From assembly GCA_965247255.1 (NCBI GenBank), contig CBDFGS010000010.1:62001-126000 (forward strand): a DNA stretch of 64,000 bases. Direction: 5' to 3'. Position 1 is the stretch's first letter. Every line of letters starts with the position of its first letter. This document shows, piece after piece, positions 26,931 to 36,301 of this stretch. Made by a program: the position numbers and the translations under genes. Under the pieces are notes generated by a model, which had not been told where the DNA came from, did not search any database, and was given only the letters and a program-made list of their open reading frames with translations. The stretch is from CBDFGS01 sp965247255. Lineage in GTDB: Bacteria > Chloroflexota > Dehalococcoidia > Lucifugimonadales > CAUZJF01.

Positions 26931-27800
26931 CTATATCCGGAACTCCCCCTGGAAGTCTGGATCTCGCTTCTCGCGGAACGCTTTCCTGCCCTCCTCTTGG
27001 TCGGTGGTCAGCGTATTGACGAGTGCCCCCATCAGGTGCTGGACGCGCCAGGCTTCGGCGACTGGAACCTCGCTGAACCTCCGCGCGAACTCCTTGACCA
27101 TCCGTACCGCGACCGGCGGGACCTTCGTAGCGATGTGAGTCGCGATCTCCTCAGCCCGGCCCATCAACTCGGCGTGCGGGACCGCCTCGTTGATCAGGTT
27201 GATCCTGACGGCCTCGCGAGCGTCGAACGGCTCGTCCGTGAGGAGAATCTTCATGGCATCGGCGTATGCGATCTGGCGGGGCAACAGAGTCGGGGTCGGC
27301 GTGCCGCCGATGCCGCCCAGCGAGAGCAGCCCGTACTTGAAGCGCGCGTGCTCCTCACAGGCGATGCGGATATCGGTGGACGAAAGCAGAAACCCGAAGG
27401 CCCAGCCGGCGACCCACCCGTTGATCGCGGCGATCACCGGCTTCCATATCTCCGGATAGCCGTCGTGGCCGCCCATAGGCGATGAGGTCGTGCCCCACTT
27501 GGTGGCCGTGCCCGACTGCGGCCAGAAGACGCCCCGAGCCCTTGAAGGCGCTTCCGCCTCCTTCGGCTCGCTCTCTTCGTCAGCTTGCGCGACGGGCCGG
27601 TTGCCGATTCGATGCCCCGCGCTGAAGAAGCGGTCGCCGGTCGCGGATATGATGGCGACGCGCACATCCTCGTCGTCCCACACGTCGCGCCACGCCTTCG
27701 TCAGCTCCTCGCCCGTTTCGCCGTCCACGGTGTTCGCCTGATCGGGATTGTCGATGGTGATGCGCCCGATATGGTCTCGTTTGTCGTAGATTATGCCCAT
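26931..27800 (-). CDS. Enoyl-CoA hydratase/isomerase family protein
   Basis: A 289-residue crotonase-fold protein. Typical segments are RITIDNPDQANTV near the start, the CoA-binding SAGHRIG region, AAINGWVAGWAFGFLLSSTDIRIA and FKYGLLSLGGIGG. The usual catalytic glutamate is not evident at its standard place in the second oxyanion loop. The reaction is therefore open: hydratase, isomerase or a hydrolase variant. It lies downstream of two class III CoA-transferase genes on the same strand, separated by only 18 bases from the nearer one. The three genes probably form a catabolic unit acting on acyl-CoA thioesters. Confidence 0.83.
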   Translation of the reverse strand: MGIIYDKRDHIGRITIDNPDQANTVDGETGEELTKAWRDVWDDEDVRVAIISATGDRFFSAGHRIGNRPVAQADEESEPKEAEAPSRARGVFWPQSGTATKWGTTSSPMGGHDGYPEIWKPVIAAINGWVAGWAFGFLLSSTDIRIACEEHARFKYGLLSLGGIGGTPTPTLLPRQIAYADAMKILLTDEPFDAREAVRINLINEAVPHAELMGRAEEIATHIATKVPPVAVRMVKEFARRFSEVPVAEAWRVQHLMGALVNTLTTDQEEGRKAFREKRDPDFQGEFRI

Positions 27801-27818
27801 GTCCGACCCTCCGTTATC

Positions 27819-28970
27819 TCAGTAGATGACCTGTGCCTCGACGAGAGAGTCTACCTCGGCCCGAGAGAGGCCGAGTAGCTCCCGATAAACATAGTCATTG
27901 TGCTGACCAAGGGTCGGCTCTGGCGTAAATCGCGGCTCCTGCCCGTCGTCGAAATGCCAGGGCACCCATGCGAACTCCGTCGCGCGTCCGTCGCCTCCCT
28001 CTACCTTCACCTTGGCTGCATCTCGGACCTGCGGGTCGTGGGGCACGCGTGTCGAGTCCAGGGAAGGCCCTGCCGGCACGCCGGCCGCCTGCAACAGTCC
28101 CGCGGCCTGGTAGTCCGTATGTCTCAGAGTCCATTCCGAGATGGCGGCGTCCAGCTCCTCCTGGAGCTCGACTCGCCCTGTCGCGTGAGCGAACCTCTCG
28201 TCAGAGGCGAGGTCGGGCCTGTCGATGACGCGGCACAGGTCCTGCCACTCCCGGCCGTTAGTCACCGCTATGGCGACCCACCGGTCTTCGCCTTTGCAGT
28301 GGTAGGCGCCATGGGGCGCGTGCCGCTCGTCGCGGTTTCCGATCGGACCCTTCGCGCTGCCGTTCATCTGGTAGTCGAGGAGCGGCGGCGCCATGCTCTC
28401 CATCAGCGCCTCAGCCATAGAGAAGTCGACGTACTGACCCTGGCCCGTACGAAGGCGGTGGTCCAGGGCCGCCGTTGCGACCATGGCCAGCTCGATGGCG
28501 ACCCAGGGATCGGCCCACAGCCCACCCCGGATGGTCCTCCCTGGATAGCCGCTCATCGAGTTCCATCCGGTGTAGTGCTGCAAGAGGCTGCCGTAGCCGA
28601 CGAAGTCCCTGTTTGGCCCGGAGTGTCCGAGCCCCGATGACGAGACCATGACGATATCCGGCTTCCGATCGCGGAGCACCTCGTAGCCCAGGCCAATGCG
28701 GTCCATTGCGCCCGACGAGAAGTTGTCGACGACGAGGTCAGAGACCTCCACCAGCCGCTTTGCAAGCTCCAATCCCGCGGGCACGGAAATGTTGAGGGTG
28801 CAAGAGAGCTTGGACTGGTTGTATACCTGCGCCTTGAACTCGGGGCGGCGGGCCGTGCCGATCTTTATGACCTCCGCGCCCATGAAGGCGAGCAGCCTCG
28901 CGGCGCGTGGGCCTGCGATAACCCATGTAAGGTCGATGACGCGGACGCCTTCCAGCGGCAGCGGGCCCAA
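27819..28970 (-). CDS. Class III (CaiB/BaiF) CoA-transferase
   Basis: A 383-residue protein with the family N-terminus LEGVRVIDLTWVIAGPRAARLLAFMGAEVIKIG and the later YQAAGLLQAAGVPAGP segment. Members move CoA between carboxylic acids through an aspartyl thioester, on substrates such as formyl-oxalate or carnitine. The segment FSMAEALMESMAPP carries the usual helix after the active site. It starts at TTG 28970, three bases after the stop of the upstream paralogue, so the two may form a heteromer. Substrate unknown. Confidence 0.88.
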   Translation of the reverse strand: MGPLPLEGVRVIDLTWVIAGPRAARLLAFMGAEVIKIGTARRPEFKAQVYNQSKLSCTLNISVPAGLELAKRLVEVSDLVVDNFSSGAMDRIGLGYEVLRDRKPDIVMVSSSGLGHSGPNRDFVGYGSLLQHYTGWNSMSGYPGRTIRGGLWADPWVAIELAMVATAALDHRLRTGQGQYVDFSMAEALMESMAPPLLDYQMNGSAKGPIGNRDERHAPHGAYHCKGEDRWVAIAVTNGREWQDLCRVIDRPDLASDERFAHATGRVELQEELDAAISEWTLRHTDYQAAGLLQAAGVPAGPSLDSTRVPHDPQVRDAAKVKVEGGDGRATEFAWVPWHFDDGQEPRFTPEPTLGQHNDYVYRELLGLSRAEVDSLVEAQVIY

Positions 28971-28973
28971 CGG

Positions 28974-30158
28974 CTACTCCAGACCGCCCAGGAACTTCTC
29001 GTTGTGCTCGCCGAGTCGCGGCGCAGGCCGCGGCGGCGACCGCCCTGAGACGGACAGGCGGTAAGGCACGCCGGGATACTTGAGCTTACCGGCCTCGGGA
29101 TGGTCGATCTCGTCGAAGTAGTCGCGCGCAGCGAGGTGCTCGTCGGCAAGGGAGTCCGAGGGGCCGTTGACAGGGAAACAAGGCACGCGTCTCTCCTGGG
29201 CCCGCCGGGCGAGCTCTTGCTTGGAGTAATTGCGCGTCCAGCCGCTGTATATATCCCAGAGCGCTCCGGCGTTCGCGTTCCTCGATTCCGGGGTGGCGAA
29301 CCGCTCATCACCTGCTAGCTCCGGCCTGCCGATGAGCTCGATCCACCGCTCCCACTGCGCCTGCTGCCGCGGTGAGATGACCACGTGGCCGTCGCTGCAC
29401 GGCAGGTACGGTCCGGGAGCGCGGTCCTTCGCGAGCCGGCTCTGTCCGGGCTCCTCGGCTTCGGAGTCAGGCAGCGGGATGAAGCCGCTCTGTCGCTGAT
29501 TGACGATGGAGCCGAAGGCCGAGACCTCGACGTGGCAACCCAACCCCGTCGTGTGGCTGCGATAGATTTGCATCATGGCGGCGGTCGCCGCCGAGAGGCC
29601 GACGGCGTACTCGATCTGATACGCGCCGGGCCGAACCGGGGGATCGCTGTCGGGATTTTCGACAGCGCTGTTGATCGTGTGGGCCAGCCCGGTCATGTGG
29701 GCGATAACGAGATCACCGGCCTTGTACTCAGCGTACGGTCCGTGGCTACCGAACGGCGAAATGGATACTATAATTTGCCCTCGGGGGCGTTCATGGAGTG
29801 CGTCATAGCCGGAGTCCTGGTCTGCCGAATCTGGTGGGGGGCCGTCGGTGATCACCAGATCGGCGCGACTCGTTAGACCTCGGAGGAGCCGGAAGTCTCC
29901 GCCATCGGACAGGTCCAAGGCGACGCCATATTTGTTGACGTTAAGCGCCAGAAACAGGCCGCTCTTCTCGGGGTGGGGCACGTCGCCCGGGAACGGACCC
30001 ATCCGACGGGCCTCGTCTCCCTCAGGCGGCTCAACCTTGACTACCTGAGCCCCCATTCCCGCAAGCACCCTGCCACAGAAAGGCGCCGAGACCCGTTGCC
30101 CCAACTCTACTACTCTTAGCCCAGCCAGCAGCGTGGAAGGCATGGCGTCCTGAAACAT
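28974..30158 (-). CDS. Class III (CaiB/BaiF) CoA-transferase
   Basis: A 394-residue paralogue of the next gene. Visible motifs are LAGLRVVELGQRVSAPFCGRVLAGMGAQVVKVEPP at the N-terminus, NVNKYGVALDL, the substrate loop ISPFGSHGPYAEYKAGDLVI and the C-terminal RLGEHNEKFL end. It is the first gene of the CoA-transferase/enoyl-CoA hydratase unit. The pairing of two CaiB-like genes is often seen for heteromeric transferases, which I infer here. Substrate is not predictable. Confidence 0.88.
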   Translation of the reverse strand: MFQDAMPSTLLAGLRVVELGQRVSAPFCGRVLAGMGAQVVKVEPPEGDEARRMGPFPGDVPHPEKSGLFLALNVNKYGVALDLSDGGDFRLLRGLTSRADLVITDGPPPDSADQDSGYDALHERPRGQIIVSISPFGSHGPYAEYKAGDLVIAHMTGLAHTINSAVENPDSDPPVRPGAYQIEYAVGLSAATAAMMQIYRSHTTGLGCHVEVSAFGSIVNQRQSGFIPLPDSEAEEPGQSRLAKDRAPGPYLPCSDGHVVISPRQQAQWERWIELIGRPELAGDERFATPESRNANAGALWDIYSGWTRNYSKQELARRAQERRVPCFPVNGPSDSLADEHLAARDYFDEIDHPEAGKLKYPGVPYRLSVSGRSPPRPAPRLGEHNEKFLGGLE

Positions 30159-30325
30159 CCTACCGAAGTGTTGTAAATACGTCCTCGCCCGATACGCTCG
30201 GATGGTGGGCGGTGAAGAGAACCTGGATGCGAACGTGATTATAGACGAGCGTGAACGGGTACTCTACTCCACCGTCCGGAGGCCAGAACAACACTGGGTT
30301 GCTGATAGTACCGCGCGAGATTGGC

Positions 30326-30416
30326 TGTCACCCTGAGCCTGCGAAGGGCCCGGGGCTCTCTGCCGTGGGAAAGCTCCCCACCGCAGTTCCTTCGTCGGGG
30401 ACTCCTCAGGACGACA
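30326..30416. repeat. MITE-like element with 12-bp inverted ends, copy 3
   Basis: A 91-bp stretch bounded by TGTCACCCTGAG (30326-30337) and CTCAGGACGACA (30405-30416), pairing at 10 of 12 positions. The right half holds CTTCGTCGGGGACTCCT, shared with copy 1. It lies in the 404-base divergent gap 30159-30562, where I see no gene and no clear promoter. Confidence 0.5.
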
Positions 30417-30562
30417 TTGTGAAGAATGTCACTACGCGGCGCCTTGCCCAAACCTTCTCGGCGAGACGACGGGCTACTCAAGACCTGCGTCGGCAGGGGT
30501 ACCCACGGAGCCGGCCGTTGCGCCTGTGTTAAGGTAGGTCGCAGCCCAGCGGAGCGCTACTC

Positions 30563-31984
30563 ATGCCCATCAAGTTCGGTACCGACGGCTGGCGGGCTGT
30601 CATCGCCGACGACTTCACCTTCGCCAACGTTCGCCTTTGCGCCCAGGGGGTGTGCAGCCTGCTGAAAGCCCGCGGACAGGACTCGGCGGGCCTGGTAATC
30701 GGCTACGACACGCGGTTCGGCTCAGCGGAGTTCGCCGATGCGGTCGCTGAAATCACGGCGGCCAGCGGCATCAAGACCTTCCTGGCGGACAGGGCGGCCC
30801 CTACCCCGGTCGTGAGCTACAACGTCGTCTCCCGCAGAGCGGGAGGAGGCGTGGTCATCACGGCCAGCCACAACCCGCCGCAGTGGAACGGCTTCAAGTT
30901 CAAGCCCGACTATGGCGGCAGCGCGACGCAGGACGTCGTCGATGAGCTGGAACGGCATATCGGTGATGCTGTAGCATCGGGAGGCTCAGGGCGCGCCCAC
31001 GTCGATGAGGCTGAGGTAGAAGGGCTCGTCGAACGGTTCGACCCTACGCCCCCATACCTGAAGCGGGTCAGCGAGCTCGTCGACCTGGATGCAATCCGGC
31101 AAGCGGGGCTTAGCGTCTCCGTCGACTCGATGCACGGGGCCGGCGCCGGATATATAACGACGCTGCTGTCCGGAGGCCCGACGACGGTCACCGAACTGCG
31201 CAGCGAGCCCAACCCCGCGTTCCCGGGTATGTCGCAGCCCGAGCCGCTGTCCCACAATCTTGCAGGTCTGATGTCCTATGTGCCCGAGAGCTCCGCGGAC
31301 GTCGGCCTGGCAACCGATGGCGACGCCGACCGGTTGGGCATCGTTGACGAGCGCGGCCGATTCCTGACGACTCTTCAAAGCTTTGCGCTGCTGTGTCTTC
31401 ACCAGCTTGAGGTGCTCGGCAGGCGCGGACCGCTTGTGCGTTCGATCACGATGACCAGCATGATAGACAAGCTGGGCCAGATATACGGCGTCCCGGTCTT
31501 CGACACTCCGGTGGGCTTCAAGAACCTTGGGCCGGTCATGATGGGCGAGGACGCCCTGGCGGCAGGCGAGGAGAGCGGCGGCTACGCCTTTCGAGGGCAC
31601 ATCCCGGAACGCGACGGCATCTTGAGCGGCCTGATGCTCCTGGAGATGATGGTCAAGACCGGCAAGAAGGTCTCCGAGCTCCTCGATATGCTCACAGAAA
31701 AGGTCGGCCCGCACCAGTACGATCGGTGGGACCTCAAGTTCGACGAGGCCAAGCGGGAGCAGGTGGTCAGCCGTATGGAGGCTGTCGAGCCTGCCACGCT
31801 CGCCGGCCGAGCCGTGGAGCAGACCGATAGACGTGACGGCTACCGGTTCGTGCTCGAGGGCGGCTACTGGGCGCTGGTGCGCTTCTCGGGCACAGAGCCG
31901 CTGCTCCGAATATACGCTGAGGGCGAGTCGCCGGAAGAGGTCAAGAGGCTGCTAGTCGAGGCACGGGTGCTCACCGGGGTCTGA
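30563..31984 (+). CDS. Alpha-D-phosphohexomutase (phosphoglucomutase/phosphomannomutase)
   Basis: A 473-residue enzyme of the four-domain phosphohexomutase family, which interconverts sugar 1- and 6-phosphates for cell-envelope precursors. Motifs in order: FGTDGWRAV at the N-terminus, the phosphoserine loop VVITASHNPP, the metal loop ATDGDADRLGIVD, the sugar loop GEESGGYAF and the phosphate-binding loop RFSGTEPLLRIY. All active-site elements are intact. GGAG lies nine bases before ATG 30563. Whether glucose, mannose or glucosamine phosphate is preferred cannot be told. Confidence 0.92.
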   Translation: MPIKFGTDGWRAVIADDFTFANVRLCAQGVCSLLKARGQDSAGLVIGYDTRFGSAEFADAVAEITAASGIKTFLADRAAPTPVVSYNVVSRRAGGGVVITASHNPPQWNGFKFKPDYGGSATQDVVDELERHIGDAVASGGSGRAHVDEAEVEGLVERFDPTPPYLKRVSELVDLDAIRQAGLSVSVDSMHGAGAGYITTLLSGGPTTVTELRSEPNPAFPGMSQPEPLSHNLAGLMSYVPESSADVGLATDGDADRLGIVDERGRFLTTLQSFALLCLHQLEVLGRRGPLVRSITMTSMIDKLGQIYGVPVFDTPVGFKNLGPVMMGEDALAAGEESGGYAFRGHIPERDGILSGLMLLEMMVKTGKKVSELLDMLTEKVGPHQYDRWDLKFDEAKREQVVSRMEAVEPATLAGRAVEQTDRRDGYRFVLEGGYWALVRFSGTEPLLRIYAEGESPEEVKRLLVEARVLTGV

Positions 31985-32031
31985 GCCCGGACTCGACCCC
32001 GTCCGAAGGCTCTCGCGCACCTGGCGGCGTG

Positions 32032-32037
32032 TATAAT
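32032..32037 (+). promoter_or_regulatory. Consensus -10 box upstream of polA
   Basis: A perfect TATAAT preceded by TG lies 34 bases before the polA start. No convincing -35 is seen, so it may work as an extended -10 promoter. Confidence 0.42.
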
Positions 32038-32071
32038 CCAGCCTAACCCTACCCACTGCCGGAGACACTGC

Positions 32072-34861
32072 ATGGCGGCCCGCAGCTCGCAATCCGCCTC
32101 CGAACGGAAGCCTCTTCTGCTTCTCATCGACGGGCACGCCATGGTCTATCGCGCCTTCTTCGCCATCCGGGAGCCCCTGAGCGTGAGGCGCACGGGTGAG
32201 GAGGTCCGGGGCGTCTTCGGCTTCCTCAACACGTTCCTCCGGACGCTGGCCGACTGGAAGCCGACTCATTGCGCGGTTGCGTTCGACCTGTCCAAGCCCA
32301 CGTTCCGACACCAGATGTACGACGAGTACAAGGCGCAACGACCCCCTGCCCCTTCGGACCTGAAGGCGCAGTTCCCGCACGTGCGAAGGTTCATGGACAT
32401 ATTCGGCGTCCCCATGTTCGAGCGAGAGGGGTTCGAGGCCGACGACGTGCTGGGGACGCTCTCCCGTCAGGCCGAGGAGCAGGATGTCGAGACCCTGATA
32501 CTGACGGGCGACACCGACGAGTTGCAGCTCGTCTCGCCTCGCGTCAAGGTGCTTCTCGCATTCAGCATCCAGCGGAAATCAGTTTACGACGTGGAGATGG
32601 TGCAATCACGTTACGGGGGCCTTGGGCCGGAATCCATCCCTGACATCAAGGCGCTTGTTGGCGACCCCTCCGATAACATCCCGGGAGTGAGTGCCGTTGG
32701 CGACAAGACGGCCATCAAGCTGCTCAGCGACTTCGGGACCGTCGAGGGGATCTACGAGCACCTCGAAGAGGTGGGCCCGCCCAGAATTCAAGCACGCCTT
32801 CGGGAAAGCGAGGACCAGGCCCGGCAAGGCAAGTTCCTCACGACCATCGTCAGGGATGTCCCGATCGAGCTCGACCTAGAGCAGACGCGCTTCTGGAGGT
32901 ACGACAGGGGCAAGGTGGTGGAGGCGCTCAGAGAGCTCGAGTTCTTCAGCATGGTCTCGCGAATACCCGACCCAATAGAGGACACCACCGCCGCGCAGGG
33001 CCAGCTACCGCTGGAAACGACGAAACGAGACACACGTTACCGCGTTGTGGATACGCCAGCGGCCCTGGAGTCGCTGGGGGCGGAGCTGGACTCGACCGCC
33101 GGCTTCGCGTTCCGTGTCGAGGCTACCGGCCAGACCGCGATGACCGCGGACCTCGTGGGCCTCTCTTTCTCCAAGACGGCCGACGAAGGCTGGTATGTGC
33201 CGGTTGGCCACGCGGAGGGCGAGCAGTTACCCCTCGATGTCGTGCTCGAGGCGCTTCGCCCTGTCCTGGAGAGCGCCGCGGTACCTAAGACGGCTCACAA
33301 CGCCAACTTCGACGTCACAGCCTTACGCAAGCACGGCGTCCACCTCAGCAACTTGGCATTCGACACTATTCTGGCGGCGCATGTGGCAGGCCGCAGAGCC
33401 ACGGACATAGAAGCTCTCGCTCTGGAACTGCTCAATATCGAGTTGACGCCGTCGTCGCAGCTTCTGGGCACGGGCAGAAAGCGGATCACCATGGCCGAGG
33501 CGCCGATCGACAGCGCCTGCCAATACTCCGTGGCACACGCCGATGCTGCGGGTCAGCTTCGCGATCTGCTGGACGCGGAGCTGGCGGAAAGAGGAGGTAA
33601 ACAGGTCTTCGATTCGGTGGAGATGCCGCTTGTTCCCGTGCTCGTGCGGATGCAGGCCGACGGAGTAGCAGTGGACTCGGGCCACCTGCAGAAGATGTCG
33701 GCGGAGCTGGAGTTGGAGGTGGAGCGCACCCAGGCGGAAATGTACGCAGTCGTCGGCCACGAGTTCAATATCGGCTCGTCTCAACAGCTAGGCGACGTCC
33801 TGTTTACAGAGCTGAGACTACCGCACACAAAGCGCACTCAGAAGGGATACTCGACGGACGCGTCCTCTCTTGAGGGGATCAAGCAGATGATCGGCCAGGG
33901 CAAGGCGGACGATGTCGATCCGAAAGCGCTGGAAGTCCTCGACCACGTCCTGGAATACCGGCAGGTCACGAAGATCAAGTCCACCTACGTCGACGCGCTC
34001 CCATCGCTGGTGAACCCGGAGACCGGCAGGATTCACACGAGCTTCAACCAGACGGGCTCGGCTACGGGGAGGGTCTCGAGCAACGATCCGAACGTGCAGA
34101 ACATCCCCATTAGGACCGAGCTTGGACGGCGAGTGCGCAGCGCTTTTATAGCCCAAAACACCCCCGCGTGGACGCTACTGGCAGCCGATTACTCGCAGAT
34201 CGAGCTCCGGATACTGGCGCACCTCTCCGAGGACCCGGGGCTACTGGAAGCCATCCACAGTGGCCAGGATATACATGCTGCTACCGCCTCGTCCGTGTAC
34301 GGCGTTCCCGTAAACGAGATAGACCGCGAGATGCGTCGCATCGCAAAGGTGATGAACTTCGGCGTGGTCTACGGCCTAAGCCCGTTTGGCATCAGCCAGC
34401 AGACGGGGCTCAGCGCCGACGAGGGACGGGCATTCATCGAGAGCTACTTCGGGAGCTACCCGGGCATCAACCGTTATATCGAAGAGACCAAGGACCATGT
34501 CCGGAAGACCGGCTACGTGCAGACGCTGATGGGCCGAAGGCGCTACATACCCGAGGTCGCGGCCCGCAACTTCCACGTGCGGGGCGCAGGCGAGAGGATG
34601 GCCGTCAACATGCCCATTCAGGGCACGGCCGCCGACATCCTCAAGACGGCCATGGTGCGCATCCAGCAGCGCCTGGATGAGTCAACGATGCAGTCCATGA
34701 TGATCGTCCAGGTGCACGACGAGCTTATCTTCGAAACGCCCCGCGCGGAGCTGGACGATCTAAGGGCTCTGGTGCTGGAGATCATGCCGGCATCTATGGA
34801 GCTTGCCGTCCCGCTGGACGTCGAGCTGAAGACGGGCGATACCTGGGGCGACATGGAGTGA
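32072..34861 (+). CDS. polA: DNA polymerase I, proofreading domain degenerate
   Basis: A 929-residue replication and repair polymerase. The N-terminal 5'-3' nuclease (about 12-300) has LLIDGHAMVYRAFFA, FEADDVLGTLS and VGDPSDNIPGV. The polymerase part has motif A LAADYSQIELRILAHL, motif B RRIAKVMNFGVVYGLSPFG and motif C VQVHDELIFE. In the central exonuclease domain the first acidic motif reads FAFRVEAT where active enzymes have FAFDTET, and the last motif reads YSVAHAD with His in place of the catalytic Asp. Proofreading is therefore probably lost. GGAG lies upstream of ATG 32072. Confidence 0.95.
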   Translation: MAARSSQSASERKPLLLLIDGHAMVYRAFFAIREPLSVRRTGEEVRGVFGFLNTFLRTLADWKPTHCAVAFDLSKPTFRHQMYDEYKAQRPPAPSDLKAQFPHVRRFMDIFGVPMFEREGFEADDVLGTLSRQAEEQDVETLILTGDTDELQLVSPRVKVLLAFSIQRKSVYDVEMVQSRYGGLGPESIPDIKALVGDPSDNIPGVSAVGDKTAIKLLSDFGTVEGIYEHLEEVGPPRIQARLRESEDQARQGKFLTTIVRDVPIELDLEQTRFWRYDRGKVVEALRELEFFSMVSRIPDPIEDTTAAQGQLPLETTKRDTRYRVVDTPAALESLGAELDSTAGFAFRVEATGQTAMTADLVGLSFSKTADEGWYVPVGHAEGEQLPLDVVLEALRPVLESAAVPKTAHNANFDVTALRKHGVHLSNLAFDTILAAHVAGRRATDIEALALELLNIELTPSSQLLGTGRKRITMAEAPIDSACQYSVAHADAAGQLRDLLDAELAERGGKQVFDSVEMPLVPVLVRMQADGVAVDSGHLQKMSAELELEVERTQAEMYAVVGHEFNIGSSQQLGDVLFTELRLPHTKRTQKGYSTDASSLEGIKQMIGQGKADDVDPKALEVLDHVLEYRQVTKIKSTYVDALPSLVNPETGRIHTSFNQTGSATGRVSSNDPNVQNIPIRTELGRRVRSAFIAQNTPAWTLLAADYSQIELRILAHLSEDPGLLEAIHSGQDIHAATASSVYGVPVNEIDREMRRIAKVMNFGVVYGLSPFGISQQTGLSADEGRAFIESYFGSYPGINRYIEETKDHVRKTGYVQTLMGRRRYIPEVAARNFHVRGAGERMAVNMPIQGTAADILKTAMVRIQQRLDESTMQSMMIVQVHDELIFETPRAELDDLRALVLEIMPASMELAVPLDVELKTGDTWGDME

Positions 34862-34889
34862 GGAGTGCGCGAACAGCCGAGTTCGCCTG

Positions 34890-36119
34890 CTATTTTGCGA
34901 CAGTTCTACCAGACAGCCACTTCATAATCCACCGCATAATGGTCACAGCCAGCGCTACGGCGGCCGCTCCCGTGATGATAGTCGACGTCGCGATTGTACC
35001 GGGGTCCGGACGGGGGGCGAGCGTCGTCTCGCCGGTGAGGTCGGCCTTCCAGGCGGCCTCAAGCTGCTCCAGGCCAAACCCGTAAGCGGAGGTTAGGGCC
35101 TCGTCGATGCGCTGGCCTGAGTCCAGCGCTCTGAGCAGCGCCGCCACCCGCTCTTCACCATGCGTGTCGATGATGTAGTCCACTACGCTCCACGCCTGAG
35201 CGTAGAAGATTCGCACAGCGCTCGGCTTGCCCGGCTGCGAGTTCATGTGACTGAGCCTCATAAGTTGGCCGGTGCGCGCGGCCCTCTCCGCGGTCCGCTG
35301 GCGCTGCCCGGTCCGAGACTCGAACCACTGGGCGAGGCCCTCATGCAACCAGGCCGGCACCCTGGCGCGGGGGGAGCTGACCGCCTCGTGCAACATCAGA
35401 TGTACGGCCTCGTGAAGCATGCCGTCGACGTTGAGACCAGAAAGAACGAACAGATCGTAGTCGTTATACGCAAACCCTCCATAGAGGTGCCCGCTCCGGG
35501 CGGCACCGCTGATCGGAGGAAAGCTCCGTTCAGCTTCCCTCCGGCTGTTGAGAATCACCGCCCTTATCGGGGGTAGCTGCTCCAGGTCGAACACCTCTTG
35601 GACGCGCGCGAAGCGCTGGTTTAGCTCGGCCACCGTCTCGCTGACTCGCTCATAGGAACGGTCGTGCCACATCACGACCACCGCGCCATCCTGTAGCTCC
35701 TGCCAAGTAAAGCTGGGATCGCGATATCCGAGGGTCCGACGCTCCGTCTCGAGCGTGTTTCCCTTTGCATCCACGATCTCGTAGAAGTACTCGATATCCA
35801 CACCGCTGGGTATGTAATTCGCCCCGCTGGTCTTCACGATGTAATCAGTGGATATCTTCTTGGAGGGCGTGAAATCGGGATATCCATAGACCTGGACCTC
35901 GGTGCGCGCCAGGCGATAGAAGAGCCTGACCTCGGTGATGGGCTCATCCGCCTCAGCTTCGAGCTTGAAGACTACGTTGCGCGGGAAATGGACCGAATGA
36001 GTGTTCGAGACGACCCGGATCGCGGCCTTAGACTCAGGCGCGTAGGAGTCCCTCGGTCCCCCATCGCCAGCGGCGATGATCACCGCGAGGCCGGCCAGCA
36101 CGCCTAAGATTGCCATCAA
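34890..36119 (-). CDS. Membrane-anchored gluzincin-type peptidase
   Basis: A 409-residue protein with an N-terminal signal anchor (MAILGVLAGLAVIIAAG) and a C-terminal membrane helix (TIITGAAAVALAVTIMRWIM). Between them is an N-terminal beta domain (FKLEAEADEPITEVRLFYR) and then a peptidase MA-like domain. In that domain the zinc motif HEAVH (in DGMLHEAVHLML) is followed 18 residues later by WLHEGLAQWFE, whose glutamate is the likely third ligand. Such proteins are predicted zinc peptidases outside the membrane; substrates are unknown. It converges with polA, 28 bases apart. Confidence 0.82.
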   Translation of the reverse strand: MMAILGVLAGLAVIIAAGDGGPRDSYAPESKAAIRVVSNTHSVHFPRNVVFKLEAEADEPITEVRLFYRLARTEVQVYGYPDFTPSKKISTDYIVKTSGANYIPSGVDIEYFYEIVDAKGNTLETERRTLGYRDPSFTWQELQDGAVVVMWHDRSYERVSETVAELNQRFARVQEVFDLEQLPPIRAVILNSRREAERSFPPISGAARSGHLYGGFAYNDYDLFVLSGLNVDGMLHEAVHLMLHEAVSSPRARVPAWLHEGLAQWFESRTGQRQRTAERAARTGQLMRLSHMNSQPGKPSAVRIFYAQAWSVVDYIIDTHGEERVAALLRALDSGQRIDEALTSAYGFGLEQLEAAWKADLTGETTLAPRPDPGTIATSTIITGAAAVALAVTIMRWIMKWLSGRTVAK

Positions 36120-36301
36120 AATAACCGCCGTGGCACCCCGGGAGGGCGCAGCGATGTGGCCACCGCAGCCCCTCAGGAGCGAGCTAATAATACCGAGCTT
36201 TCATTGGATACAACGGAAGCCAACGCGCCGGAGTTAGCCTACAGCAAAGAGATTTGACCGTAGCTGCTTTGTCACCGAGTCACTCGGGTAAGCCGCCAGA
36301 T

